This document shows positions 26,146-36,370 of a stretch of 64,000 nucleotides of DNA, piece after piece (within the stretch, counting starts at the first letter, position 1; the number at the start of each line of letters is the position of its first letter). Origin of the DNA: Chlorobiaceae bacterium (GTDB taxonomy: Bacteria; Bacteroidota; Chlorobiia; Chlorobiales; Chlorobiaceae); assembly GCA_013334865.1 (NCBI GenBank), contig JAAXWS010000002.1, positions 62,001 through 126,000 of the forward strand, given 5' to 3'. The notes beneath the pieces are model-generated. The model did not search any database. It had not been told where the DNA came from and saw only the letters and a program-made list of their open reading frames with translations. The position numbers and the translations under genes are program-made.

Positions 26146-26370
26146 ATGGCAAACAACAACGGAGTTTTTTCGGATCTCTTCAACGCTGTCGGCGCGCCTA
26201 TCCAGAATGTCGCCGACTTCGCCGGCAACACCTTCGGCGCGCTCTTTTCCGTCGCCGAATCCTGCACCAACCTGTGCGCGACCGTTCTTACCAACACGGT
26301 GAATACGACAACACAGCTCGTACAGGGCGTTGCCGATGCCGTTACCAAGGCCATCGCCCCGAAGCAGTAA
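26146..26370 (+). CDS. csmB: Chlorosome envelope protein, CsmB/CsmF-like
   Basis: A 74-residue small, hydrophobic, Ala/Thr/Val/Asn-rich protein with almost no charge until the C-terminal KAIAPKQ. The size (about 7.5 kDa), the start MANNNGV and repeated NTV/TQLVQG segments fit the CsmB/CsmF family. These proteins sit in the lipid monolayer around chlorosomes. The match is by composition and remembered pattern and has not been checked by alignment; CsmF-type is an alternative. The gene is monocistronic, with its own strong terminator, consistent with a highly expressed structural protein. It is divergent from umuC. Confidence 0.72.
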   Translation: MANNNGVFSDLFNAVGAPIQNVADFAGNTFGALFSVAESCTNLCATVLTNTVNTTTQLVQGVADAVTKAIAPKQ

Positions 26371-26391
26371 GCCTGCTCCATACCAGAAATG

Positions 26392-26430
26392 AAAAACCAC
26401 CTTGGCCTGTAGGCAAGGTGGTTTTTCATT
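26392..26430 (+). terminator. Strong Rho-independent terminator after csmB-like gene
   Basis: AAAAACCACCTTG (26392-26404) pairs over 13 bp with CAAGGTGGTTTTT (26414-26426), with a 9-nt loop and a T-tail. The flanking A-run lets it work in the other direction as well. Confidence 0.9.
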
Positions 26431-26493
26431 TCAAGTCGTTTCTCCTGGAATCCCGGCCTTCCTGAAGCCATACCGGCACCGCCCGCTTCCTGC

Positions 26494-26901
26494 TTATTTC
26501 TGCGTGGGACGCGGATGCTTGAACGGAGCCTTCGTCCGGCGGAGGCAAGGTCCCGGAACGGATGCCGTTCCGGGGATGTTTGCCGGCAAACCACCCGGCG
26601 AGGCGAGCCTGTCGGCAGGAACTTCAAGCAGGCCGATACCGAGAGCGGATTCGAGTCTCGAAATGGTCTCTAGCGTGAGGTTCACGTTACCCTTCAGGAT
26701 CCGGCTCACCTGCTGCGGTTTTATGCCCAGCATTTCGGCAAGCTCTTTCTGCATCAGGTTCCGGGCCTGCAGAGCCATGGTCACCCTACGGGCGATCGCC
26801 GAGGATCGATCGCGCCATGCACCCAAAGATGCGGAGGCATCGCAAGCGGTTCCCGTCTTTCGGGGCGACGCCAGGAGCTGCTTTTCAGTTTGCAGTTTCA
26901 T
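26494..26901 (-). CDS. XRE-family helix-turn-helix regulator
   Basis: A 135-residue protein with a Cro/CI-type HTH, about residues 38-92: MQKELAEMLGIKPQQVSRIL is the core, then GNVNLTLETISRLESALG. This shape is common in HigA-type antitoxins and in small stand-alone repressors. The Pro/Arg/Lys-rich C-terminus has no recognised domain. A start at 26901 (MKLQTEK) is preferred because GAAGGA lies about ten bases upstream; 26922 is an alternative. No toxin gene could be recognised in the 840 bp upstream, so whether it belongs to a broken toxin-antitoxin pair is open. Confidence 0.72.
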   Translation of the reverse strand: MKLQTEKQLLASPRKTGTACDASASLGAWRDRSSAIARRVTMALQARNLMQKELAEMLGIKPQQVSRILKGNVNLTLETISRLESALGIGLLEVPADRLASPGGLPANIPGTASVPGPCLRRTKAPFKHPRPTQK

Positions 26902-27764
26902 GAAACAGGTATCCTTCATCAAGTGGGGGCGTTATGATCGTCTCCGCTCCATGTTGCTTCGCCGGCAATTCCGCATTTATCCGCACGGCACTGCGGCCGG
27001 GCTCTACGCGAACGGGCATATTGCCATGGAAAGCATTGACATGAGTGGGCGTAAACGGCTGTCGTGGAAAATACGATGAACAGAGGCCGGCATGGCTGGC
27101 CTGCCGTGCAAAAACAATATCCGCCGGACCTCGCCAGGCCAAGGTGCATGTGCCTGCTGCACGATGAGCATAGTTGCCGATGTTGAGCATGAGTAACTAT
27201 TGTGGGGGAATAGTACGCATTGTCTTATATGAAAAACATAATCACAATATAGCTAAAATAAAAATTATTACTGTATCTCCTGTGTTTCGCTGCCCCGCTT
27301 AAAACTTATCACATCATTGACTTTGTTTGATGACAATGCAGGCCCGATCCACCGTTTCAGGTCAATCTGCCGTTCATGTCGTGATCGAGCTCTCCTGTCA
27401 GCGGACTCTGTGCCGCTGACACAGAAATAAACAGCCCTGTCCTCCTGGTAAAATAATCAGTCGGCATTATTGTGATGCTTGTTAATTGTGTGGTGATGAA
27501 TTTCTGGCGGCGGGTATTGTATGCCGACAGAGCAAGTGAAATAGGTATGATTAATTGGTGGTTATGCATGTATACTATTCATGTGAGATGATGATAATGG
27601 TTATTCGATTAAGGGATATGGTTGAGAGGTGTTTTGTTTTGGGTGGTTAGTAAGATTGTTTGATAACGGCATATAAATAATTATAAAAAAATAAAATAAT
27701 AGTTGTTGTTGTTCCTGCCTGGGTAGCTGCCGGGATTTATATGACAATAAATTAACAGGTATTC
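26902..27764. other. Gene-poor, low-GC stretch
   Basis: About 860 bp without a supportable gene. From 27200 to 27750 the GC content falls well below the flanks, with several A/T-only runs near 27230-27265 and 27670-27710. A short palindrome CAGCGG-8-CCGCTG is at about 27400-27420. Several frames of 60-100 codons are open but have no ribosome-binding site or recognisable sequence; one could be a decayed toxin partner of the XRE gene. Confidence 0.5.
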
Positions 27765-28709
27765 ATGATGGCGTTGCAATACGATATAATAGTGTCGGAC
27801 AATCCATTTGATCTGCATTCGACAATTTTTAGCGGGCAGTCTTTCAGGTGGTCGGAATTGCGGTCAGGATTCGGATTATATGCCGGAATGATCGATGCAA
27901 ATCCCGTATTGCTAAGGCAGATATCAGCACGGGAGATCGGGCTGGAATGTTTGGCTGACACTGTCAACGGCCTGGCTCCGAGAGAGTTTTTTCGGAACTA
28001 TTTCACGTTCGATATCGATCGGGATGCGATTTTTCCCGATCATTTCAGAAGACGCTATCCCGAGTTATGGCGTCAGATTCAACCGTACATGAGCCTTCGG
28101 GTCATTCGGCAGGATCCATTTGAAATCATGGTGACGTTCATGTGCGCCCAGGGAATCGGGATGGGATTGATACGGCGACAGGTGTCGATGATCGCCGAGC
28201 GGTTCGGAAGTGAGCTTGTCGTCGATACCTCTGCCGGCATGTTGAGGTTCCATGCATTCCCTACCCCGGTTGCGCTGGCATCTGCCGACCTGGACGAACT
28301 TGCCTGCTGCACGAACAATAACCGGATAAGGGCCGCGAACATCATCGCCATGGCCAGTGCTTTCGAGTCAGGAGCCATGGCGATTGCCTGTGACCGATCC
28401 GGGGATTGTCCGCTCGATGAGCTGAGGGATACCTTGTGCCTGCAGCGCGGAATCGGCATGAAGATCGCCGATTGCATCGCCCTGTTCGGCCTTGGCCGTT
28501 TCGATGCGTTTCCGATCGACACCCACGTCAAACAGTACCTCTGGGAGTGGTTCGGCATCGACCGGGCCCGCAAAAGCCTGACGGAACGGAATTATCTGTA
28601 TCTTCAGGATGAAGCCCGAAACATTCTCGGCGAGCGGTACACCGGTTATGCAGGGCACATCCTGTTCCATTGCTGGCGCAGGGAGGTCAGGAAGATGACG
28701 AGCTGCTGA
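27765..28709 (+). CDS. OGG1-type 8-oxoguanine DNA glycosylase/AP lyase
   Basis: A 314-residue member of the helix-hairpin-helix glycosylase superfamily, closest to OGG1. GQSFRW (24-29) is the OGG1 N-terminal signature. The HhH-GPD segment reads LQRGIGMKIADCIALFGLGR with the nucleophile Lys233 and catalytic Asp252 in FPIDTH. The block that is NNN in eukaryotic OGG1 reads AQGIGM (128-133), so strand-separation contacts must differ. It should remove oxidised guanine opposite C and nick the abasic site. Start ATG at 27765, with 27768 as an alternative; ACAGGT lies just upstream. The first half uses more AT-rich codons than the neighbours, which suggests acquisition. Confidence 0.87.
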   Translation: MMALQYDIIVSDNPFDLHSTIFSGQSFRWSELRSGFGLYAGMIDANPVLLRQISAREIGLECLADTVNGLAPREFFRNYFTFDIDRDAIFPDHFRRRYPELWRQIQPYMSLRVIRQDPFEIMVTFMCAQGIGMGLIRRQVSMIAERFGSELVVDTSAGMLRFHAFPTPVALASADLDELACCTNNNRIRAANIIAMASAFESGAMAIACDRSGDCPLDELRDTLCLQRGIGMKIADCIALFGLGRFDAFPIDTHVKQYLWEWFGIDRARKSLTERNYLYLQDEARNILGERYTGYAGHILFHCWRREVRKMTSC

Positions 28710-28781
28710 ACCGGGAACCTCATCCATCCGCAAGACGTTGCTGGAATAGGGTTTCATGGAAACCATCCCGGGGGGGACATT

Positions 28782-29675
28782 GTGAAAACCGTGCTTGTTG
28801 CCGGCGCAGCCGGCTACCTTGGAAGGTATGTGGCCGTCGAGTTCATGAATCGCGGCTATAGCGTGCGTGCCTTCGTTCGTGATGCGGAAAAGCTGAAAGC
28901 TCCCGGAAAGGGTCTCTCACCCGCTATCCGTGACGTCGTGCACGAAGTGGCAGTCGGAGACGCCACACGGCCCGAAACGCTTCGTGGACTGTGCGACGGC
29001 ATCGACATCGTTTTCTCCTCGATGGGGCTTGGCCGTCCTGACCGCAACTTCACCTGGGAGGATGTGGACCACCTCGGCAACAGGAACATCCTCGACCTGG
29101 CCATTAAAGCGAACGTCAGGAAGTTCGTGTACGTCTCGGTCTTCAGGCCCGGGGAGATGACGGGAAGCCATGTGGTCAGGGCTCATGAACGTTTCGTGGA
29201 CGATCTTCAGGCCTCTGGGATCGATTATGCCGTGATCCGGCCGAACGCCTACTTCTCGGACATGGCTCAATTCCTGAATCTTGCCCGCCGTGGCCACATG
29301 TTCTGGCTCGGTGACGGCAGCGGCAGGATCAATCCGATCCACGGAGAGGACCTGGCGAAGGTCTGTGTGAATGCCGCGGAGGGCGCCGCAAGGGAGATCG
29401 AAGTGGGCGGACCGGAGATGTTCACCTACAGGTCGCTGTTTGAACTGGCATTCGAAACCGTGGGAAGGGAACCAAAAATCACCTTCATTCCGCTATGGGT
29501 CGGCGATGCAGCCCTTGCCGTCCTGAGAATCTTCAGCCCCAGGCTCGCCGGTGCGGCGGCGTTTTTCGTGCAGGTCAACAAGATGGACAATGACGCGCCT
29601 CCGCACGGCAGCCGGAGGTTGAAAGACTATTTCAGGCGACTGGCAGAACCAGATTCCGGCAAACTCAAACCATAA
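28782..29675 (+). CDS. Atypical SDR / NmrA-like NAD(P)-binding protein (copy 1)
   Basis: A 297-residue Rossmann protein beginning with a GTG codon at 28782, chosen because GGGGGGA precedes it by a few bases and the next residues are KTVLVAGAAGYLGRYVA, the cofactor motif (GxxGxxG). Further blocks are [33 protein letters not shown] and NPIHGEDLAKV, as in atypical NAD(P)H-binding SDRs. There is no YxxxK pair of the classical kind. Substrate unknown; relatives include redox sensors and isoflavone-reductase-like enzymes. It is followed after 6 bp by a paralogue. Confidence 0.82.
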   Translation: MKTVLVAGAAGYLGRYVAVEFMNRGYSVRAFVRDAEKLKAPGKGLSPAIRDVVHEVAVGDATRPETLRGLCDGIDIVFSSMGLGRPDRNFTWEDVDHLGNRNILDLAIKANVRKFVYVSVFRPGEMTGSHVVRAHERFVDDLQASGIDYAVIRPNAYFSDMAQFLNLARRGHMFWLGDGSGRINPIHGEDLAKVCVNAAEGAAREIEVGGPEMFTYRSLFELAFETVGREPKITFIPLWVGDAALAVLRIFSPRLAGAAAFFVQVNKMDNDAPPHGSRRLKDYFRRLAEPDSGKLKP

Positions 29676-29681
29676 CCACCC

Positions 29682-30566
29682 ATGCATAATAAAGTGCTTG
29701 TCGCCGGCTCGACCGGCTATATCGGACGTTATGTCGTCCAGGAGCTTAAGTTCCGGGGCTACTGGCTCAGGGCCCTTGTCCGCAATACAGCCAAGATCAA
29801 GCAGGACGGGCCACACCTCGAACCGGCCATCGCTCCCCTGGTCGACGAGATCTTCGTCGGCGAAGCGACAAAGCCGTCGACCATTGCCGGGGCCTGCGAC
29901 GGCATCGACATCGTATTCTCCTCGATGGGCATGACCCGCCCGGATTTCGTCCACTCTCCGTTCGACGTGGACTACAAGGCGAACCTGAACCTGCTGCGCC
30001 TCGCCATGAAAGCCGGGGTGAAGAAGTTCGTGTACGTGTCGGTGTTCAACGCCCACAGGATGATGGAGATCCAGAACATCCAGGCTCACGAGAAATTCGT
30101 GGACGAACTGAGGGCTTCGGGCATCGACTACGCCGTGGTGCGGCCAACGGGGTACTACTCCGATATGGCTCAGTTCCTGAACATGGCACGCAACGGCATC
30201 ATGATGACGCTCGGGGAGGGCGACAAGCGCTCCAATCCGATCCACGGTGCCGACCTTGCCAGGGTTTGCGTCGACGCCATCGAGGGCGACGACAAGGTGG
30301 TCGAAGCCGGCGGTCCCGAGACCTTCACTTACCGCGAAGTGGCCGACATGGCTGCCGAGGTGGTCGGCAAACAGCCTTTCACGGCCTCCCTTCCGCTCTG
30401 GCTGGCCGATGGAGTGGCTGCCGTGACCGGGTTCATCAACCGGGACATCCAGGACATCGCCATGTTCGCTTCGGCGGTCAGCAAGATGGATTCGGTGGCC
30501 CCTGCGCACGGCACCCACAAGCTCAGGGAGTTCTTTGTCGAAATGAACCGACTCCAGGCACATTGA
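29682..30566 (+). CDS. Atypical SDR / NmrA-like NAD(P)-binding protein (copy 2)
   Basis: A 294-residue paralogue of the preceding gene, six bases downstream and so co-transcribed. It shares [67 protein letters not shown] and [18 protein letters not shown]. The C-terminal third is also alike ([11 protein letters not shown] then [10 protein letters not shown]). The two are clearly a tandem duplication that has since diverged. No partner gene hints at a substrate. Confidence 0.82.
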   Translation: MHNKVLVAGSTGYIGRYVVQELKFRGYWLRALVRNTAKIKQDGPHLEPAIAPLVDEIFVGEATKPSTIAGACDGIDIVFSSMGMTRPDFVHSPFDVDYKANLNLLRLAMKAGVKKFVYVSVFNAHRMMEIQNIQAHEKFVDELRASGIDYAVVRPTGYYSDMAQFLNMARNGIMMTLGEGDKRSNPIHGADLARVCVDAIEGDDKVVEAGGPETFTYREVADMAAEVVGKQPFTASLPLWLADGVAAVTGFINRDIQDIAMFASAVSKMDSVAPAHGTHKLREFFVEMNRLQAH

Positions 30567-30765
30567 TGCGCACTCTTGCCGGGAGTGCGGCGGGAAAGCC
30601 TCGTATTTTTTCAGACATTCAGCTTTTTCCGGCGTTGTAAATATCATACCTTATGGATCACCCGGGGATAGGTCCGGATCGTCATGTCGACATCGCGGAA
30701 CTATCTGTGAAAATGTGCCTTACGGCCCTCTTTCACGTTATGAACCATCGAGTATACACGCATCA

Positions 30766-33700
30766 ATGCTGAAAATTTTCGAAAAGATTTTTGGATCCAA
30801 GCACGAGAAGGATATCAAGAAAATCCAGCCGCTGGTCGACCGCATCAACGAGCTTTACGGACCGTTGCCGTCGCTGTCTGAAGAGGCGTTCCGGCAGAAG
30901 GGTGCCGAACTCAGGGAGCGGGTCCGGAGCCGCCTGACGCCGTTTGAGGCGCAGATCGCCGAACTCGTCGGCAAACTGGACCGGCCCGACATCGGTTTCG
31001 AGGAGACCGAACAGCTGAACGGCCGGCTCGACCAGGTCCGCAAGGAGTACGAAACCGAGACGGCAGCGGTGCTCGACGAGGTGCTTCCCGAGGCATTCGC
31101 GCTCGTCAAGGAGACCAGCCGCCGCCTGAAGGGTCACAAATACGTCGTGATGGGCCGCGAAATGGTCTGGGACATGGTGCCCTACGACGTCCAGCTGATC
31201 GGCGGCATCGTGCTGCACCAGGGCAAGATCTCCGAGATGGCCACCGGCGAAGGCAAGACGCTCGTCTCGACCCTGCCGGTCTTCCTGAACGCCCTGACCG
31301 GCCGCGGCGTGCACGTCGTGACCGTGAACGACTACCTCGCCCAGCGCGACAAGGAGTGGATGACTCCCGTCTTCGAATACCACGGCCTCACGGTCGGCGT
31401 GATCCTCACCGGCCTCCAGCCCGAGGAGCGCCGCCAGCAGTACCTGTGTGACATCACCTGGGGCACGAACAACGAACTCGGCTTCGACTACCTGCGCGAC
31501 AATATGGCCGGCACACCGGCCGAGATGGTGCACCGCGACTTCTATTTCGCGATCGTCGACGAGGTCGACAGCGTGCTGATCGACGAGGCCAGGACCCCGC
31601 TGATCATCTCCGGGCCGGTGCCGAACGCCGACAACAGCAAGTTCCAGGAGATCAAGCCCTGGATCGAGCAGCTCGTCCGGGCCCAGCAGAACCTGGTTGC
31701 CTCGTACCTGACCGGAGCAGAGAAGAGCCTGAAGGACAAGCCGAACGATTTCGACGCCGGCCTCGCCCTGCTCCGGGTCAAGCGCGGCCAGCCGAAGAAC
31801 AACCGCCTCTCCAAGATGATGTCGCAGGGCGGCGTCGGCAAGCTCATCCAGCAGGTCGAGAACGAGTACCTGAAGGACAACTCCAGCCGCATGCACGAGG
31901 TGGACGACGAGCTCTTCTACGCGGTGGATGAGAAGGCCAACACGATCGACCTGACCGAAAAGGGGCGCGAGTTCCTGAGCCGCCTGAGCCATCGCGACCG
32001 GGACCTTTTCCTGCTTCCTGACGTCGGCACCGAAGTTGCCGCCATCGAATCGGACCAGTCGTTTTCGACTGCCGAAAAGATCCAGAGGAAGGACGAGGTC
32101 TACCGCCTCTATGCAGACCGCTCCGAGGCCCTGCACAACATCAGCCAGCTCCTGAAAGCCTACTCCCTGTTCTCCAAGGACGACGAGTATGTGGTGCAGG
32201 AGGGCCAGGTCATGATCGTCGACGAGTTCACCGGCCGCGTGCTGCCCGGACGCCGCTACAGCGACGGCCTGCACCAGGCGATCGAGGCCAAGGAGAACGT
32301 CAAGATCGAGGGTGAGACCCAGACGATGGCCACCATCACCATCCAGAACTTCTTCCGCCTGTACAAGAAGCTGGCCGGCATGACCGGCACGGCCGAAACC
32401 GAGGCTTCCGAATTCTACGACATCTACAAGCTCGACGTCGTGGTCATCCCGACCAACCGCCCGATCGCCCGCCGCGACATGGACGACCTGGTCTTCAAGA
32501 CCCGCCGCGAGAAGTACAACGCCATAGCCGACAAGGTGGTGGAACTGAAGGAGAAGGGGCAGCCGGTGCTCGTCGGCACGGCCAGCGTCGAGGTCTCCGA
32601 GACCCTTTCGAGGATGCTGCGCGCCAGGCGCATCGAACACAATGTGCTGAATGCCAAGCAGCACGAGCGCGAGGCGGACATCGTGGCCATGGCGGGTCAG
32701 AAAGGGGCCATCACGATCGCCACGAACATGGCGGGCCGAGGCACCGACATCAAGCTCGGGCCCGGGATCCGCGAGATTGGCGGCCTGTTCATCCTCGGTT
32801 CCGAACGCCATGAGTCGCGCCGCATCGACCGACAGCTCAGGGGCCGCGCCGGCCGCCAGGGCGATCCGGGCGAATCGATCTTCTACGTCTCGCTCGAGGA
32901 CGAGCTGATGCGCCTGTTCGGTTCGGAACGCGTCATCGCCGTCATGGACAAGCTTGGGCACGAAGAGGGCGACGTCATCGAGCACTCGATGATCACCAAG
33001 TCCATCGAACGCGCCCAGAAGAAGGTAGAAGAGCAGAACTTCGCCATCCGCAAGCGCCTGCTCGAATACGACGACGTCATGAACCAGCAGCGCGAGGTGA
33101 TCTACACTCGCCGCCGCAAGGCCCTCGAGATGGACCGCCTCACCGGGGATATCATGGACCTCCTGCACGACTACTGCCAGAACATGGTCAGGAAGTTCCA
33201 TGCCGACAACGACCCTGCCGGGCTCGAGGAGCAGATCCTGCGGGAGCTCTCCGTCGAGTTCAGGCCCGACGCGAAGCAGTTCGAGCAGGATCCCGAGGAG
33301 AAGACCACAGAGGCGCTCTATAGCTCCGCCAGCGACTTCTACCGCCGCAAGGAGGCCGCGATTCCCGCGGATATCATGCGCCAGATCGAAAAATATGCCG
33401 TGCTTTCGGTTATCGACCAGAAATGGCGGGAGCACCTTCGCGAGATCGATTCGCTGCGCGAGGGCATCAACCTCCGTGCCTACGGCCAGAAGGATCCGCT
33501 GCTCGAGTACAAGCAGGAGGCATTCAAGCTCTTCATCGAGCTGCTTCGCGAAATCGAAATGGAAACACTCTCGCTGGCGTTCAAACTTTTCCCTGTCACC
33601 GAGGAGGAGTCGAGGGAGATCGAAGAGCGCCAGCGCCAGGCGGCTGTGAAGCAGGAGCGGCTGGTGGCACAGCATGCCGAGATCGAAAGCGCTTACGACA

Positions 33701-33852
33701 TTATCGGGTCGGAAGCTGAAGGCGGCCTGCCCGGCGTCGACGATATCCAGACGCAGCAGCCTGTTCGGGTCGAGGAGAAGCCCGGCCGGAACGACCTCTG
33801 CCCCTGCGGCAGTGGCAAGAAGTACAAGAACTGCCACGGAGCGAATGAGTGA
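30766..33852 (+). CDS. secA: Preprotein translocase ATPase SecA
   Basis: A 1028-residue motor that drives unfolded proteins through SecYEG. Walker [15 protein letters not shown] is near residue 157, the [19 protein letters not shown] region near 262, and [14 protein letters not shown] with [14 protein letters not shown] in the second nucleotide-binding fold. A long acidic/basic C-terminal tail ends in the zinc and SecB-binding motif [14 protein letters not shown]. Extra sequence in the preprotein-binding part (about 300-400) makes it longer than the 901-residue E. coli protein, as in Bacteroidetes/Chlorobi. The ATG at 30766 ([12 protein letters not shown]) is chosen; the longer frame from 30715 has no coding character. 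Confidence 0.96.
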   Translation: MLKIFEKIFGSKHEKDIKKIQPLVDRINELYGPLPSLSEEAFRQKGAELRERVRSRLTPFEAQIAELVGKLDRPDIGFEETEQLNGRLDQVRKEYETETAAVLDEVLPEAFALVKETSRRLKGHKYVVMGREMVWDMVPYDVQLIGGIVLHQGKISEMATGEGKTLVSTLPVFLNALTGRGVHVVTVNDYLAQRDKEWMTPVFEYHGLTVGVILTGLQPEERRQQYLCDITWGTNNELGFDYLRDNMAGTPAEMVHRDFYFAIVDEVDSVLIDEARTPLIISGPVPNADNSKFQEIKPWIEQLVRAQQNLVASYLTGAEKSLKDKPNDFDAGLALLRVKRGQPKNNRLSKMMSQGGVGKLIQQVENEYLKDNSSRMHEVDDELFYAVDEKANTIDLTEKGREFLSRLSHRDRDLFLLPDVGTEVAAIESDQSFSTAEKIQRKDEVYRLYADRSEALHNISQLLKAYSLFSKDDEYVVQEGQVMIVDEFTGRVLPGRRYSDGLHQAIEAKENVKIEGETQTMATITIQNFFRLYKKLAGMTGTAETEASEFYDIYKLDVVVIPTNRPIARRDMDDLVFKTRREKYNAIADKVVELKEKGQPVLVGTASVEVSETLSRMLRARRIEHNVLNAKQHEREADIVAMAGQKGAITIATNMAGRGTDIKLGPGIREIGGLFILGSERHESRRIDRQLRGRAGRQGDPGESIFYVSLEDELMRLFGSERVIAVMDKLGHEEGDVIEHSMITKSIERAQKKVEEQNFAIRKRLLEYDDVMNQQREVIYTRRRKALEMDRLTGDIMDLLHDYCQNMVRKFHADNDPAGLEEQILRELSVEFRPDAKQFEQDPEEKTTEALYSSASDFYRRKEAAIPADIMRQIEKYAVLSVIDQKWREHLREIDSLREGINLRAYGQKDPLLEYKQEAFKLFIELLREIEMETLSLAFKLFPVTEEESREIEERQRQAAVKQERLVAQHAEIESAYDIIGSEAEGGLPGVDDIQTQQPVRVEEKPGRNDLCPCGSGKKYKNCHGANE

Positions 33853-33855
33853 AAA

Positions 33856-33890
33856 CGTGACACGTAACGCGTGACAAGTGACAAGTGATG
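33856..33890 (+). repeat. Five-unit 7-bp repeat array just after the secA stop
   Basis: CGTGACA, CGTAACG, CGTGACA, AGTGACA and AGTGATG follow each other with exact 7-bp spacing, starting four bases after the secA stop codon. Confidence 0.8.
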
Positions 33891-33927
33891 AATGGAGAAC
33901 GGTAAACGATGATGTCTCAACCTCTTC

Positions 33928-33963
33928 GTCCCTGCTGTCCCTGCAGTCCTTGCAGTCCTTTTC
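33928..33963 (-). repeat. Four-unit 9-bp repeat array upstream of purL
   Basis: GTCCCTGCT, GTCCCTGCA, GTCCTTGCA and GTCCTTTTC, i.e. the 9-bp repeat in the reverse sense (GGACnnnAR type), between the 7-bp array and the purL start. Confidence 0.75.
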
Positions 33964-33990
33964 TTTAAGTTGAATTACCAAACCAGTACC

Positions 33991-36270
33991 ATGCATACCG
34001 AACCCGAAGTGAACCTGAAGCTGGCCCAGGAACACGGCCTGAACGCAGAGGAGTACGACAGGATCGTCTCCGTGCTCGGCCGCACCCCGACCTTCACCGA
34101 ACTCGGCATCTACTCCGTCATGTGGTCGGAGCACTGCAGCTACAAGAACTCGATCGCCGTCCTCAAGACCCTGCCGCGCGATGGCGAGGCCCTGCTGACG
34201 CAGGCCGGTGAGGAGAACGCCGGACTGGTGGACATCGGGGACGGTCTTGCCGTGGCCTTCAAGATCGAGTCGCACAACCATCCGTCGGCTGTCGAGCCCT
34301 ACCAGGGCGCAGCCACCGGCGTCGGCGGCATCCACCGCGACATCTTCACCATGGGGGCACGCCCCGTGGCCTCGCTGAATTCCCTGCGATTCGGTTCGCC
34401 ACGCGACCCGAGGGTGCGCTACCTCGTCGACGGCGTGGTGCGCGGTATCGGCGATTACGGCAACTCCTTCGGTGTCCCGACCGTCGGCGGCGAGATCTAC
34501 TTTGAAGAGTGCTACACGGGCAACCCGCTGGTCAACGCCATGTCGGTCGGCCTCGTCGAGCACAAAATGACCGTCAGCGCCACGGCCAAGGGCAAGGGCA
34601 ATCCCGTGCTGATCGTCGGTTCTTCGACCGGCCGCGATGGCATCCACGGCGCCACCTTCGCCTCCGAGGACCTGAGCGAGGCCTCCGAAGACAAGCGTCC
34701 GAGCGTGCAGGTAGGCGATCCTTTCGCCGAAAAGCTGCTGCTCGAGGCCACCCTCGAAGCGATCGCCACCGGTGCCGTTTCAGGCCTTCAGGACATGGGC
34801 GCAGCCGGCCTGACCAGCTCGACCTCGGAAATGAGCGCCCGCGGCATCGAAAAGACCGGCAGCGGTGGCATCGATATCGACCTCGACCTGGTGCCCGCAC
34901 GCGAGAAGGGCATGACCGCCTACGAGCTCATGCTCTCAGAGTCGCAGGAGCGCATGCTCATCGTGGCCGAGCATGGGCGCGAACAGGAGATCATCGACGT
35001 GTACAGGAAGTGGGACGTCAGCGCCGTGGTGATCGGCCGGGTGACCGACGACAACCTGCTGCGCGTCAGCCAGCACGGCAAGGTGGTGGCCGAAATCCCG
35101 GCAATGTCGCTGGTGCTCGGCGGCGGAGCCCCGGTCTATATCCGCGAAGCCGTGGAGAAGAAGCCCGAAACCGACGCCGCCGCACTCGTAGCGGACAGTA
35201 CGCTCGATTTCAGCGGGCTCACCCTCCAGCTCCTTTCACGCCCGAACATCTCGAGCAAGCAGTGGGTCTATCGCCAGTACGACTCGATGGTGCAGACCAA
35301 CACCGTGACCCCGACCGGCAACACCGATTCTGCGGTGATCCGTATCAAGGGCACCCGCAAGGGCCTCTCCATGAAGACCGACTGCAACTCCCGCTACGTC
35401 TACCTGAACCCGTTGGCCGGCGGTGCGATCGCCGTGGCCGAGTGCGCCCGCAACATCGCCTGCTCCGGCGCCAGGCCGCTGGCCGTGACCAACTGCCTGA
35501 ACTTCGGCAACCCTTACAAGCCCGAGGTCTACTTCCAGTTCAAATCGGCCGTGCAGGGCATGGGCGACGCCTGCCGCATGTTCGGCACCCCGGTCACCGG
35601 CGGCAACGTGAGCTTCTACAACGAATCCACCTTCGGCGGCGGGCGCAAGGCCATCTACCCCACCCCGACCATCGGTATGATCGGACTTCTGGACGACATC
35701 GAAAACCTCGTGCTCTCGACCTTCCGCAGCGCAGGCGACGCCATCCTTCTCCTTGGCGCCCCTGAATTGACCCTCGACGGCTCGGAGTACCTGGTGATGC
35801 AGTACGGCACCCCTGGCACTGATGCCCCGGCAATCGACCTGCAGCACGAGAAGAACCTCCAGGAGCTCCTGGTTTCGCTCGCATCAGCCAGGCTCATCAA
35901 CTCGGCGCACGACATCTCCGACGGCGGCTTTGCCGTCGCCATCGCCGAAAAGGCGATCATGGACCGCGACCATATGCTCGGCTTCGACGTCGAACTTGAA
36001 GACGACGGCCGTGGAGAGTCACACATCCAGCAGCAGCTCTTCTCCGAGGCGCAGGGCCGCGTGATCGTTTCCGTCGACCCGTCGAAGGTGGAAGCCGTCA
36101 TCATGGCGGCAGGCCAACTGAACGTACCGGTCAGGGTGATCGGCAAGGTCGTTGGACAGGGTGGCCGCATCGCCGTGAACGGACGCACGGTCGCCGAATT
36201 CGCCACCGGCGAACTCCTGCAGGCCTACGAGCATGCACTCGAGCACGCCCTGCACCTGGACGAGATGTAA
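33991..36270 (+). CDS. purL: Phosphoribosylformylglycinamidine synthase subunit PurL
   Basis: A 759-residue enzyme of purine synthesis that makes FGAM from FGAR, ATP and glutamine-derived ammonia. It is the small-type PurL, which needs separate PurQ and PurS. The conserved [35 protein letters not shown] and the second-half GGNVSFYNE blocks are present, with HDISDGG near the end. The ATG at 33991 (MHTEPEVN) is chosen over the TTG at 33970. No purQ or purS is nearby, so the pathway genes are scattered, as is usual in this phylum. Confidence 0.95.
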   Translation: MHTEPEVNLKLAQEHGLNAEEYDRIVSVLGRTPTFTELGIYSVMWSEHCSYKNSIAVLKTLPRDGEALLTQAGEENAGLVDIGDGLAVAFKIESHNHPSAVEPYQGAATGVGGIHRDIFTMGARPVASLNSLRFGSPRDPRVRYLVDGVVRGIGDYGNSFGVPTVGGEIYFEECYTGNPLVNAMSVGLVEHKMTVSATAKGKGNPVLIVGSSTGRDGIHGATFASEDLSEASEDKRPSVQVGDPFAEKLLLEATLEAIATGAVSGLQDMGAAGLTSSTSEMSARGIEKTGSGGIDIDLDLVPAREKGMTAYELMLSESQERMLIVAEHGREQEIIDVYRKWDVSAVVIGRVTDDNLLRVSQHGKVVAEIPAMSLVLGGGAPVYIREAVEKKPETDAAALVADSTLDFSGLTLQLLSRPNISSKQWVYRQYDSMVQTNTVTPTGNTDSAVIRIKGTRKGLSMKTDCNSRYVYLNPLAGGAIAVAECARNIACSGARPLAVTNCLNFGNPYKPEVYFQFKSAVQGMGDACRMFGTPVTGGNVSFYNESTFGGGRKAIYPTPTIGMIGLLDDIENLVLSTFRSAGDAILLLGAPELTLDGSEYLVMQYGTPGTDAPAIDLQHEKNLQELLVSLASARLINSAHDISDGGFAVAIAEKAIMDRDHMLGFDVELEDDGRGESHIQQQLFSEAQGRVIVSVDPSKVEAVIMAAGQLNVPVRVIGKVVGQGGRIAVNGRTVAEFATGELLQAYEHALEHALHLDEM

Positions 36271-36277
36271 TACGGAC

Positions 36278-36313
36278 AAGGATTAAAGGGACGGCAGGGA
36301 CAACAAGGTCAAA
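36278..36313 (+). repeat. 9-bp repeat array after purL
   Basis: AAGGATTAA, AGGGACGGC, AGGGACAAC and AAGGTCAAA at exact 9-bp spacing begin eight bases after the purL stop. The first and last units are degenerate. Confidence 0.65.
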
Positions 36314-36370
36314 ACACCAGATCTCCTGCACATTGTCCGGTACACGGGTGAACGAATATATCTGTTGCTT

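Noticed and set aside
26885-27190. 101-codon minus-strand frame upstream of the XRE gene as a HigB/RelE toxin
   Set aside because: The expected toxin blocks (RLV... followed by a GTHxEYD-like motif) are missing in every frame, so a toxin cannot be supported.
30763-34647. Very long minus-strand open frame over secA and purL
   Set aside because: It is antisense to two clear conserved genes; high GC codon bias on the plus strand leaves the reverse frame open. No family is recognisable in it.
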